Of a stretch of 64,000 bases of DNA, positions 1 through 8,447 are shown piece after piece. The translations under genes and the position numbers were made by a program. Positions within the stretch are counted from its first letter, which is position 1. The number at the start of each line of letters is the position of its first letter. The DNA lies in contig PXRX01000045.1 of the NCBI GenBank assembly GCA_003023195.1, positions 5,719 to 69,718 on the forward strand, read 5' to 3'. The notes beneath the pieces were generated by a model, which made no database searches, had not been told where the DNA came from, and saw only the letters and a list, made by a program, of their open reading frames with translations. The DNA comes from Halobacteriales archaeon QS_8_69_26 (lineage in GTDB: Archaea; Halobacteriota; Halobacteria; Halobacteriales; SW-7-71-33).

Positions 1-75
1 GTGATCGTGGCCATGGTCGTGATCGTGACCGTGGTCGTCCCCGTGATCGTGGCCATGGTCGTGATCCTCGCTCAT
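1..75 (-). CDS. His/Asp-rich N-terminus of a probable metal-handling protein (partial)
   Basis: Only the first 25 codons are inside the window; the gene runs off the left edge. The peptide opens MSED and then repeats HDHGHDHG-type units, giving 10 His in 25 residues. Such tracts bind Zn, Ni or Co and are common at the N-terminus of cation diffusion facilitators, ZIP transporters, CobW/HypB-type GTPases and metal-binding lipoproteins. Nothing here separates these options. The ATG at 75 reads away from the palindrome at 130-149, whose near edge lies 55 bp upstream, so metal-dependent control through that site is plausible. The metal link is inferred from composition alone. Confidence 0.6.
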   Translation of the reverse strand, partial: MSEDHDHGHDHGDDHGHDHDHGHDH

Positions 76-129
76 GGCCGTGGGTTCCGGCCCCTGGCCC
101 CTAACCGTTCTCCATTCGACGGGCCTCAT

Positions 130-149
130 TTACAGTAAAATTACTGTAA
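130..149. promoter_or_regulatory. Palindromic operator-like site, copy 1
   Basis: The sequence TTACAGTAAAATTACTGTAA has two perfect 9-bp inverted arms (TTACAGTAA / TTACTGTAA) around an AA spacer, in otherwise GC-rich DNA. The identical 20-mer recurs at 63369-63388. A fully palindromic variant is at 39135-39154 and a degenerate array at 10888-10971. It lies between the His-rich gene starting at 75 and the MFS gene starting at 524, and is closer to the first. The length and symmetry suit a dimeric helix-turn-helix regulator; the regulator is unknown. Confidence 0.7.
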
Positions 150-232
150 GAATTGGGATGGAGCGGGTGTACCGTCCGCGATCCCGCTACTGATCCCGAA
201 CTTTCTCCCCATCCCGGACTTCCGGGATCGGC

Positions 233-390
233 GTCGAAAGCCCCCGGCCCCTTTCAGTCCCACCCCCTCGATCCTCCCCAGCCGTCTGTGCTCCTCACTC
301 CCTCCTTCCAGTCGGTCGTTGCGGTGCTCGCCCCTCGCGCGGAAATCGCCGCGGTCGCCTCGCGTCGCTCGGCGACCGCGACCGCGCGCG
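233..390. repeat. Interspersed intergenic repeat, copy 1, in a gene-free stretch
   Basis: The 374 bp between the palindrome and the MFS start hold no convincing gene. They contain a stretch beginning CGAAAGCCCCCGG with CCTTTCA, then TCCTCCCCAGCCG and CCCCTCGCGCG blocks. The same blocks in the same order recur at 39888-40150 and, in part, at 63205-63290. This marks a dispersed, non-coding repeat family that occupies spaces between genes. Confidence 0.55.
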
Positions 391-523
391 CCGTGTGGCT
401 GATTGGCCCAGGGTGGCACTCGGGGCGAGGGCGGCTCCGCCGGTCGGTGCTTGGAGTGGCGGTACCGGCAGCGGGGGATCCGACCGGAACGCTCTTTCCC
501 GCGAGTGCCGAAGCGGGGGCGAG

Positions 524-1774
524 ATGTCCCGTCGCGAGGACCCCAGCGTCGGCTACGTCGCCGGGAGCCTCATCGCCGGCGTCTTCCTCGGCGGGGTGGG
601 CGGCGGCGTGGCGTTCCCCACGCTCCCCACGCTGGGGTCGGTGCTCGGCATCTCGGCGTTCACCGTCGGGGTGATCCTCTCCATCAACCGGTTCACCCGC
701 CTGCTGTTGAACGCGCCGGCGGGCCAGGTACTCGACCGGTTCGGGACCCGTCGACCGATGATCGCCGGGTTCGTTCTCCAGGCGGCGGCGCCCCTCGGCT
801 ACGCGCTGGGGCTCCACCCCGGGTGGGTCCCGGTCGGGGCCGCGACGGTGTTCCTCCTCTCCCGGGGGCTCTGGGGGGTCGGCTCGGCGTTCGTGTTCGT
901 CGGCGCGTTCTCGACCATCACCCACGTCACGACCCCGGACAACAGGGGCAAGTGGGTCGGCTATATGCGCGGCGGCCAGTCGCTCGGGTTCCCGACGGGG
1001 CTGGTGGTCGGCGGACTCCTCGCGGACGCCTACGGCTACGAGGAGGCGTTCCTGACCGCCGGCGGGGCGGGCCTGCTGGCGGCGCTGGTCGCCGCCGCGG
1101 TGTTGCCCGACCTCAGGGCCGACGTGGCCGCGACCAGCCGGCTCCGGGACCTCCCGGGGCTGGTGTCCGCGGACGTGCGGATCCTCTCGGTCGGCCTGGT
1201 CAACCTCGCCGTCCGGTTCCTGTTCGCCGGGGTCCTCCTCTCGACGGTGGTGCTGTACGCCGAGGCCTACGGCATCGAGATCGGGGTACTGTCCTCGACG
1301 GGCGTCAGCGGCGTCGTCATGGCCGTCAGCGTGGTCGGCGCCAGCGTCACGACGGTCCTGGTGGGCCGGTACACCGACCGGCTCTCGAACCGGGCGCTGG
1401 TCACCGTCCCCGCCCTGGCGGTGCTCGCGGCCGGGTTCGGGACCCTCGCGCTGGTCCCCGACCTGGTCGCCGTCCTGGTCGCGGTGGCGCTCATCGGCGT
1501 CGGCGTCGGGGGGACGAACCCGCCGTTGCTGGCCTACCTCGGCGACGTCAGCCCCGCCGAGGACGTCGGGAAACTGGGCGGCGCCTACAACGTCTTCGGC
1601 GACGTGGGCTCGACCCTGGGACCGCTGGTCGCGCTCCCGCTGGTGACCACCATCGGGTTCGAAGTCGGGTACCTCGCCTGCGCCGCCCTCGTCGTCGGCG
1701 TCGGGGCGCTGGTCGCCGGCACCCTCCTCGGGGGATCGACCCGCCCGTCGCCGGCCGTGGAGACCGACGATTGA
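524..1774 (+). CDS. MFS transporter
   Basis: A 416-residue inner-membrane protein with about twelve hydrophobic segments. The loop between segments 2 and 3 carries the major-facilitator motif A (GQVLDRFGTRRPM, about residues 67-79), and a related Asp/Arg loop (GRYTDRLSNR) appears in the second half, as expected from the internal duplication of the family. The ATG at 524 was chosen because the N-terminal segment follows directly; longer readings add only a low-complexity extension. The substrate cannot be read from the sequence. The gene stands alone: the next gene starts about 200 bp later behind its own TATA box. Confidence 0.85.
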   Translation: MSRREDPSVGYVAGSLIAGVFLGGVGGGVAFPTLPTLGSVLGISAFTVGVILSINRFTRLLLNAPAGQVLDRFGTRRPMIAGFVLQAAAPLGYALGLHPGWVPVGAATVFLLSRGLWGVGSAFVFVGAFSTITHVTTPDNRGKWVGYMRGGQSLGFPTGLVVGGLLADAYGYEEAFLTAGGAGLLAALVAAAVLPDLRADVAATSRLRDLPGLVSADVRILSVGLVNLAVRFLFAGVLLSTVVLYAEAYGIEIGVLSSTGVSGVVMAVSVVGASVTTVLVGRYTDRLSNRALVTVPALAVLAAGFGTLALVPDLVAVLVAVALIGVGVGGTNPPLLAYLGDVSPAEDVGKLGGAYNVFGDVGSTLGPLVALPLVTTIGFEVGYLACAALVVGVGALVAGTLLGGSTRPSPAVETDD

Positions 1775-1936
1775 GTCGCCGTCGGTCCCGCCGCCGACCG
1801 GTCCCGGGTGGTCCCCCGGCGGGCGGTCCGGGAGCGGTCTCGGCGAGGGATCCGGGCACTGCGTCCCCGGGAGCGCCTTCGAACGGAGAACTACGGATCC
1901 CTCCGGAGCTGTTTTTTCGAATTGCGAAACGAATTA

Positions 1937-1947
1937 GTTTAATTTAT
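1937..1947 (+). promoter_or_regulatory. TATA box of the exported nuclease gene
   Basis: AT-rich TTTAATTTA lies about 27-35 bp ahead of the ATG at 1973, in GC-rich surroundings. This is the spacing expected for a leaderless haloarchaeal transcript. Confidence 0.55.
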
Positions 1948-1972
1948 TACTGGGGGGAGAGCATGGCGGTGT

Positions 1973-4900
1973 ATGCGACGGAGGGACTTCCTGGCGGGGC
2001 TGGCCGCTGCGAGCATCGGTTCGTCCAGCACCGTCCGACGCGCGGCGGCGCTCACGTCAGCGACGGCATCGAGCGACCAGATATCGGAACTGTTCGTCGA
2101 GTCGAGTTCGAGCCTGCTCGACGCATCCTACGGCGAGTTGACCGACCCGAACGTGTTGTCGGTCCACCTGGAGGACACGGCCGAGAACGTCGACGAGGAC
2201 GGCAACGGCGACGCCGTCATCTACTCCGAGGCGACGGACGTCCCCGTCTCGGCGACCGACGGGAACGTCGTCGGCTTCGGCTGGATGGTCGTCGAGGACG
2301 GCACCAACTGGCAGTACGGCAACGAGGAGTTCCTGCTGAACGTCTGGGACGAACACGCCGGCGGTGGGACGGTGCTGTACGACGAGGGGCACGGCCAGTA
2401 CTACACCCTGGCCGACTTCTCGGAGTTCGAGGACTACGCCGAGAACAACGGCTACACGGTCCAGGCCACCACCTCGCTGGCCTCGGACCTCTCGAACGCC
2501 GACGCCGCGTGGATCACGTCCCCGAGCACCTCCTTCACGAACAGCGAACTGAGCGCGCTCGCCGACTTCGTCGCCAACGGCGGCGCGGTCTTCCTCCACG
2601 ACGAGAGCGACTACAGCGACTACGACGAGACCGGCAACCTCAACGAGATCGCCGGCGACCTCGGACTGGCGTTCCGGTTCAACGACGACCAGGTGATCGA
2701 CGAGGTCGTCAACGCCAGCGCCGACTACGAACCGGAGACCGACGAGTTCAACACGAACTTCCCGTACTTCACCGACCGCTCGGGGCTGGGTCTGGACCCG
2801 ACCAAGACCTACGACGTGACGGTCACGTCGGTGACCGACGGCGACACCGCCGACGTCGAGTTCTCCGACGGCTCCACCGAGAGCGTCCGGATCCTCGGTC
2901 TGGACACGCCCGAGACCTCCTCGAACAGCCAGTACGAACGCGTCCAGGAGTGGGAGGGCATCGAGAGCAACACCTACCTGGAGAACTGGGCCGACGAGGC
3001 CACCCAGTTCTGCAAGGACGAGATCGGCGGGAAGACCGTCGACCTGTACTTCGACTCCGAGGAACCCGTCCGGGACGCCTTCGGACGGGTGCTCGGCTAC
3101 ATCGACTACGACAGGAACGGCGACGGGAGTCGGAGCACCAACTACAACTACCAGTGCGTCACGAAGGGCTACGCCCGCATCTACGACTCAGGGTTCAGCA
3201 AACACGAGTCCTTCTGGCAGGCCGAGAACGACGCCCGGGCCAACAAGCGCCGGGTCTGGACCGAGAGCGACCCCGAGAACACCTCCGAGATCCGCGACCG
3301 CCCGGTCGACGACGTCTTCATGCCCAAGTGCGCCAGCGTCCGCACCTCCTCCGGCGCGATCTCGGACTCCCGGGTGCCGGTCTACGCCGAGTCCTCGGCG
3401 TACCAGGACATAGACGGCGGCTACGACTACGGGAGCAGCGACCTGCCCCTGGTGGGCGTCGACGAGTCCAACCGCGTCGGCCTCGTGGGCGCGCCGTTCG
3501 TCGACGAGTCCTACGAGAGCGAGGAGGGCTTCGACGTCGACACCTCGGACTTCGAGAACTACGTCTTCGCGATCAACCTCGCGGACTACCTCACGGCCGA
3601 CGGCGTGAGCGGCGACGTCCTCGTCGACGGGAGCCACGGCCAGTTCGACGCCAACTACGGCCTCTCGGCCGAGGACACCGCCTGGTGGATGCGCTACCTG
3701 GAGGGCCAGGACGTCGGCCTGGAAGGGATCAACGAGCTGACGGCGAGCAACCTCTCGCGGGGGCGGACGCTGGTGATCACGACCCCAGAGGAGGCGTTCA
3801 CGACGAGCGAGGTCGACGCCATCTCCTCGTTCGTGGCCGACGGCGGGTCGGTCGTCCTGCTGGGGTGTGGCAAGGTGACCTCCGAGGCGCGGGCCAATCT
3901 CAACGACCTGGCCGCCGCCCTGGGCACGGACCTGCGGGTCAACGAGGACCAGGTCCTCGACGACACGAACAACGTCAATTCGGACCCGGAGATCCCGGCG
4001 ACGACGCAGTTCGACACCTCGTTCCCGCTGTTCGACGCCTACACGTCCGACGGCGGCGACGGCGGCGGGAGCAGTGGCGGCGAGATAGCGATCGACCTGA
4101 TCCACGCCGACGCCTCGGGCGACGACAACGACAACCTCAACGACGAGTACGTCGTCTTCGAGAACATCGGGACCGAGACGCTCGACCTGACCGGGTGGTC
4201 GGTCGAGGACGAGGTGGCCAAGACCTACAACTTCCCGGACAACTTCACGCTCGACCCCCAGGCCCAGGTCACCCTCCACACGGGGTCGGGCACCGACTCC
4301 TCGACCGACCTCTACTGGGGTCGCGGCTCGGCGGTCTGGAACAACTCAGGCGACACGGTCTTCGTCTACGACGACCAGGGCGCCGAGGTGCTCTCGCGGA
4401 CCTACTCCGGTAGCGGGGGGACCAGCGTCGAGGTCTCGACGGGGTCGGCGACGAACGTGACCGACACCTCGGCGACGCTGACCGGGAGTCTCGACGACCT
4501 CGGCGGGGCGTCCTCGGCCGATTGCTACTTCGAGTACCGGGAGGTCGGTGCCTCGTCCTGGACGTCGACGACGGTCCAGACCCGCTCCTCGACGGGGTCG
4601 TTCAGCCAGGACGTCTCGGGCCTCTCGACCGGCGTCGACTACGAGTTCCGCGCCCGCTCCGACGCCAGCGACAGTTACACGGACGGCGGGGCGACCGCGA
4701 CGTTCACCACCGGCGGGGACGCCAGCGTCGCCGTCTCGACCGACTCGGCCTCGGGTGTGACCGCCACCGAGGCCACCTTCAACGGCACGCTGGACGACCT
4801 GGGCGGGGCGTCCTCGGCGGACTGCTACTTCGAGTACCGGGAGGTCGGGGCGTCCTCCTGGACCGCCACGTCGGCCCAGACGCTCTCGGCGACCGGGAGC

Positions 4901-5923
4901 TTCAGCGACACCGTCTCCGGCCTCGCGGAGAACACCGACTACGAGTTCCGGGCGGTCGCGGACGCCTCCGACGGCGACTCCGATGCGGGCAACGCGGTGA
5001 CGTTCACCACCAGCGACGACCCCGCGGCCGTCTCGACGGGGTCGGCGACCGACGTGACCGAGACGTCGGCCACCCTCAACGGCACGCTGGACGACCTGGG
5101 CGGTGCGTCCTCGGCGGACTGCTACTTCCAGTACCGCCAGGTCGGGGCCTCCACCTGGACCGAGACCGCTCCGCAGACCCTCTCGGCCACCGGTAGCTTC
5201 AGCGAGTCGGTGTCGGGACTGGCCGAGAACACCGACTACGAGTTCCGGGCCCGGACCGACGCCTCGGACGGCGACTCGGACACCGGCGCAACCGCCACGT
5301 TCACGACGAGCGGCGACACCAGCGTCGTCGTCTCGACGGGATCCGCCTCGTCCGTGACCGGCTCCTCGGCGACCCTGAACGGGAGCCTCGACGACCTGGG
5401 CGGTGCGTCCTCGGCGGACTGCTACTTCGAGTACCGCCAGGCCGGGTCGTCCTCCTGGACGGCGACGAGTCCCCAGACCCGTTCCTCGACCGGGAGCTTC
5501 AGCGACACCGTCTCCGGGCTTGCGTCGGGCACCGACTACGAGTTCCGGGCGGTCGCGGACGCCTCGGACGGCGACTCCGACACGGGCACGACGTCGACGT
5601 TCACCACCACCAGCAGCGCCACGGCCCCGTCTATCGACTCTTACGTCGTCACCGAGGCCGGGTCGCCCAACCCCCACGCCGAGATCACCGCCGACTGGGA
5701 CGTCTCGGACGCCGACGGCGACCTCTCGTCGGTGCTCGTCGAGGTGTTCGACTCCTCGGGTACCCGCGTCGACTACTCCAGGACGAGCGTCTCCGGGGCC
5801 AGCGCCTCGGGCACCGACCAGTTCAAGGTCAAGAAGGCCAACAACGAGACGTTCGACGTGGTCCTGACGGTCACCGACGCGACCGACCGGACCGCCACCG
5901 CGACCCGTACCGTCACCGAGTGA
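1973..5923 (+). CDS. Tat-exported multidomain nuclease (SNase, lamin-tail domain, four FN3-like repeats)
   Basis: A 1316-residue exported protein beginning with a Tat signal (MRRRDFLAGLAAA). A GATase/DUF4350-like alpha-beta domain follows (about 120-265, with a VLYDEGHGQY motif). Residues 278-435 form a staphylococcal-nuclease/thermonuclease domain with the catalytic set visible: Asp289/Asp291 in TDGDT, Arg306, Asp311 and Glu314 in RILGLDTPE, and the FGRVLGYI arginine. A second DUF4350-like domain (about 540-690, VLVDGSHGQF) precedes a lamin-tail domain (about 704-815, NIGTETLDLTGWSVED). Four FN3-like repeats (817-1215), each with one Cys in SADCYFEYR, and an Ig-like C-terminal domain end the protein. 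It probably cuts extracellular DNA or RNA; the repeats suggest a stalk or surface tether. No membrane anchor or sorting motif was seen. Confidence 0.85.
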   Translation: MRRRDFLAGLAAASIGSSSTVRRAAALTSATASSDQISELFVESSSSLLDASYGELTDPNVLSVHLEDTAENVDEDGNGDAVIYSEATDVPVSATDGNVVGFGWMVVEDGTNWQYGNEEFLLNVWDEHAGGGTVLYDEGHGQYYTLADFSEFEDYAENNGYTVQATTSLASDLSNADAAWITSPSTSFTNSELSALADFVANGGAVFLHDESDYSDYDETGNLNEIAGDLGLAFRFNDDQVIDEVVNASADYEPETDEFNTNFPYFTDRSGLGLDPTKTYDVTVTSVTDGDTADVEFSDGSTESVRILGLDTPETSSNSQYERVQEWEGIESNTYLENWADEATQFCKDEIGGKTVDLYFDSEEPVRDAFGRVLGYIDYDRNGDGSRSTNYNYQCVTKGYARIYDSGFSKHESFWQAENDARANKRRVWTESDPENTSEIRDRPVDDVFMPKCASVRTSSGAISDSRVPVYAESSAYQDIDGGYDYGSSDLPLVGVDESNRVGLVGAPFVDESYESEEGFDVDTSDFENYVFAINLADYLTADGVSGDVLVDGSHGQFDANYGLSAEDTAWWMRYLEGQDVGLEGINELTASNLSRGRTLVITTPEEAFTTSEVDAISSFVADGGSVVLLGCGKVTSEARANLNDLAAALGTDLRVNEDQVLDDTNNVNSDPEIPATTQFDTSFPLFDAYTSDGGDGGGSSGGEIAIDLIHADASGDDNDNLNDEYVVFENIGTETLDLTGWSVEDEVAKTYNFPDNFTLDPQAQVTLHTGSGTDSSTDLYWGRGSAVWNNSGDTVFVYDDQGAEVLSRTYSGSGGTSVEVSTGSATNVTDTSATLTGSLDDLGGASSADCYFEYREVGASSWTSTTVQTRSSTGSFSQDVSGLSTGVDYEFRARSDASDSYTDGGATATFTTGGDASVAVSTDSASGVTATEATFNGTLDDLGGASSADCYFEYREVGASSWTATSAQTLSATGSFSDTVSGLAENTDYEFRAVADASDGDSDAGNAVTFTTSDDPAAVSTGSATDVTETSATLNGTLDDLGGASSADCYFQYRQVGASTWTETAPQTLSATGSFSESVSGLAENTDYEFRARTDASDGDSDTGATATFTTSGDTSVVVSTGSASSVTGSSATLNGSLDDLGGASSADCYFEYRQAGSSSWTATSPQTRSSTGSFSDTVSGLASGTDYEFRAVADASDGDSDTGTTSTFTTTSSATAPSIDSYVVTEAGSPNPHAEITADWDVSDADGDLSSVLVEVFDSSGTRVDYSRTSVSGASASGTDQFKVKKANNETFDVVLTVTDATDRTATATRTVTE
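4421..5615 (+). repeat. Four tandem ~297-bp FN3-coding repeats
   Basis: Four direct in-frame repeats start near 4421, 4723, 5020 and 5317. Each encodes about 99 residues from VSTGSAT...TSATL to TFTT. They share long near-identical DNA blocks, for example around the SADCYFEYR codons. Such DNA similarity implies recent duplication or continuing homogenisation by recombination, so copy number may vary between strains. Confidence 0.85.
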
Positions 5924-6048
5924 CGGTCCGTCGTTTCCGGGTGACGGCGCGGCCGGTCCGGCCGGTCGAGCACCTGACTCTCGTTCACCTCCTCCGACGC
6001 GCTACGGCCGGGGCGATCTCCCCGGAGAAACTGGCGGTATCCGACGCC

Positions 6049-7386
6049 TCAGAGCACCCGCTTGTACGCCTCGAGGGTCTCCTCGACGTCCGCCTCGGTG
6101 TGGGCGTAACTGAGGAACTGGGACTCGAACTGGTTGGCGGTGAGGAACACGCCCTCGTCCTTCATCGCGGGCCAGAACAGGCGCTCCCACCGGTCGGTCT
6201 CGCCAGCGGCGACGTCAGCACCGTTCTTCGGGCAGTGGTCGTAGCGGGGACAGTCGGGCCGTTGCTGGCACCCGGCCGAACACTGGTCGTCGAGGCTCCG
6301 GGAACCGTCACGGGTGAATATCACCTTGAACACGCTGTCGGTGCCGGCGACGGTGTACCCGGGGGCCTGGTCCGCGACGACGTCGGTCAGTCCCTCCCGG
6401 AGTTCCTCGCCGAGTTCGTTCACGTGGTCGTACACGTCGTTCTCGGCGGCGTACCGGAGGGTCTCCAGGCCGGCGGCCATGGTCACCGGGTGGCCGGAGA
6501 AGGTGCCGGCCTGGAACACGTCGCCCGTCGGGGTGAACGACTCCATCACCTCGGCGCGGCCGCCGATCGCACCGACCGGGAAGCCCCCGCCGATTATCTT
6601 CCCGAAGGTCGTGACGTCCGGGGTGACCCCGAGTTTCCCCTGGGCACACGAGAGGCCGCCGACCCGGAACCCGGTGATCACCTCGTCGAACACCAGGAGG
6701 GAGCCGTGGTCGTCGCACAGCGTCCGGAGCGTCTCGTGGTACCCCTCGACGGGGGCGACGATGCCCTTGTTCCCGAGGTAGGGCTCGACGAGGACCCCCG
6801 CGATGTCCTCGCCGTGTTCCTCGAAGACCTCGCGGGCGGCCTGTTCGTCGTTGAACGGGACCGGGAGCGTGTGCTCGGCGAAGGTCGCGGGGATCCCCTT
6901 CGAGGAGGGCTGTGGGTGGTCGGCGTCGCCCTCGACCAGCGTCGACTCCTGGGCGCCGTGGTAGCCGCCCTGCATGACGACGACCTTGTCCCGGCCGGTG
7001 TACCCCCGGGCGAGGCGCACCGCCGAGACGGTGGCCTCGGTCCCGCTGTTGACGAACCGGACCATCTCCACGCTGGGCACGTGGCGGGCGACGAACTCCG
7101 CGAGTTCGACCTCCACCTCGGTCGGCGCGCCGTACATCGGCCCGGCCGAGGCGTGGGACTGGACCGCCGACCACACCGGGTCCGGCAGGTCGTGGCCCAG
7201 CAGGAGGGGTCCGTAGCCCATCACGTAGTCGACGTACCGGTTCCCGTCGGCGTCGACGACGTGTGCGCCCTCGCCTCGCTCGACGAAGAACGGGTACGGG
7301 CGGACCGCCCGCACCGGCGAGTTCACCCCGCCCGGCAGCACCGACAGCGCCCGGCCGTACAGGTCGCGGGACTCCTCGTGGTTCAT
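6049..7386 (-). CDS. hemL: Glutamate-1-semialdehyde 2,1-aminomutase
   Basis: A 445-residue PLP enzyme of class III aminotransferase fold. It converts glutamate-1-semialdehyde to 5-aminolevulinate in the C5 pathway to haem, sirohaem and cobamides. The N-terminus ([12 protein letters not shown]) and the PLP-lysine motif [14 protein letters not shown] (Lys263) are diagnostic. Near the C-terminus a Cys-rich insertion (about residues 365-385, with C-x3-C-x5-C-x6-C spacing) precedes [22 protein letters not shown] recall similar insertions in other haloarchaeal HemL proteins, so it is probably lineage-typical. The start lies 28 bp after the end of the CPBP protease gene on the same strand, suggesting co-transcription. 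Confidence 0.96.
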   Translation of the reverse strand: MNHEESRDLYGRALSVLPGGVNSPVRAVRPYPFFVERGEGAHVVDADGNRYVDYVMGYGPLLLGHDLPDPVWSAVQSHASAGPMYGAPTEVEVELAEFVARHVPSVEMVRFVNSGTEATVSAVRLARGYTGRDKVVVMQGGYHGAQESTLVEGDADHPQPSSKGIPATFAEHTLPVPFNDEQAAREVFEEHGEDIAGVLVEPYLGNKGIVAPVEGYHETLRTLCDDHGSLLVFDEVITGFRVGGLSCAQGKLGVTPDVTTFGKIIGGGFPVGAIGGRAEVMESFTPTGDVFQAGTFSGHPVTMAAGLETLRYAAENDVYDHVNELGEELREGLTDVVADQAPGYTVAGTDSVFKVIFTRDGSRSLDDQCSAGCQQRPDCPRYDHCPKNGADVAAGETDRWERLFWPAMKDEGVFLTANQFESQFLSYAHTEADVEETLEAYKRVL

Positions 7387-7414
7387 GTCCGGGCGTTCTC
7401 CCCGGCGTCACCTA

Positions 7415-8353
7415 TTACTGTCGGGATCGATCCGGATCGCCGGACGCCGTGCCCGAGTCGGGCGGGTTCGGGTCGTCCGTGCCCGAGTCGGGCGGGTCCG
7501 GGTCGTCCGTGTCCGAGTCGGGCGGGTCCGGGTCGTCCGTGTCCGGGTCGAACGCGGCCGGGTCGTCGTCCACGTCCGACCTTCCACCGCCGCCGTCCAC
7601 GTCCGACCTTCCACCGTCGCCGTCCACGTCCGACCTTCCACCGTCGCCGGCCGCTCCGTCCATCCTGGCGGCGATCAGCAGTCCCATCAGGTCGTTCAGG
7701 GCGTGGACGGCGATCACCACCGGCAGCGAGCGCGTGACCAGGTAGATCCCCGTCAGGATGGCGCCGGTGACGGTGATCTTCACCGTCGACCCCCGATCCC
7801 AGAAGCCGTAGTGGGCCAGGCCGAAGGCCACGACCGAGACCCCGCCGGCGAGCAGCGGACTCCCGGTGAGTTCGACCAGGCGCTCTATCGGGTACCCCCG
7901 GAAGAGGACCTCCTCGGTGACGCCCGCGACCAGCGCCACGACGAGGCGCTGGGGGAGCGAGAGCGAGCCCAGATCCGTCATATCCTCTTCCATGTCGCCG
8001 CCGACGCCGAGTCGGTCGTACAGGGGTTGCGCGACGACGTTCTGCCCGAGCATCACCGCCAGTCCGCCGGCGACTGCCACGACCGCGAGGGGCGGGCTGA
8101 GCCGACGACCGGTCAGCGACCCGGGTCCCCGACCCTCGACCAGGAGGACGTACGCCACCAGGAGGCCGGCGGCCAGCAGTTTCGTCGCGTCGCTCTCAGC
8201 CAGTTCCCACGCGAGCCCCGGGTCGGCCGGATCCCTGCCAGTCCCGGCCGCAATCCGGCGGAACAGCGGGTCGAGGAGCCGACCGACCGCCCGGTGGCCA
8301 CCGAACGCGACGACGAATCCCACCGCCACGACGACGGTTCCCGGTGACTCCAT
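7415..8353 (-). CDS. CPBP-family intramembrane metalloprotease with a repetitive acidic tail
   Basis: A 312-residue protein with several membrane segments. The CPBP (Abi/CAAX-protease) signature is present: paired glutamates and arginine in GVTEEVLFRGYP, a downstream His in FGLAHYGF, and HALND near the last membrane segment. These motifs form the intramembrane metal site of the family. From about residue 226 the protein becomes a soluble low-complexity tail: three GDGGRSDVD-type units, then four DDPDPPDSDT-type units, matching the DNA repeats at 7449-7648. Family members act in prenyl-protein processing or bacteriocin immunity; the substrate here is unknown. hemL follows 28 bp downstream. Confidence 0.85.
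   Translation of the reverse strand: MESPGTVVVAVGFVVAFGGHRAVGRLLDPLFRRIAAGTGRDPADPGLAWELAESDATKLLAAGLLVAYVLLVEGRGPGSLTGRRLSPPLAVVAVAGGLAVMLGQNVVAQPLYDRLGVGGDMEEDMTDLGSLSLPQRLVVALVAGVTEEVLFRGYPIERLVELTGSPLLAGGVSVVAFGLAHYGFWDRGSTVKITVTGAILTGIYLVTRSLPVVIAVHALNDLMGLLIAARMDGAAGDGGRSDVDGDGGRSDVDGGGGRSDVDDDPAAFDPDTDDPDPPDSDTDDPDPPDSGTDDPNPPDSGTASGDPDRSRQ
7449..7648 (-). repeat. Two adjoining in-frame microrepeat arrays in the protease tail
   Basis: One array has a 30-bp period (units at 7449, 7479, 7509 and a degenerate fourth at 7539). The second has a 27-bp period (7568, 7595, 7622). Both periods are multiples of three, so expansion or loss lengthens or shortens the acidic tail without breaking the frame. 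Copies within each array are nearly identical. Confidence 0.85.
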
Positions 8354-8447
8354 GGTCCAGGATCGGTCGGAGAGGGACTTTTCCGTTCCGGGTCCCGGTC
8401 GCCGTTGCCGCCGCAGGCCGTCGCTTCCGTGGGTCGGAGTCCGGCGG

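Noticed and set aside
403-4413. Very long Arg/Gly/Pro-rich open frame covering the MFS and nuclease genes
   Set aside because: It is a shadow of high-GC genes in another frame; composition is nonsense and the true genes have domains and signals.
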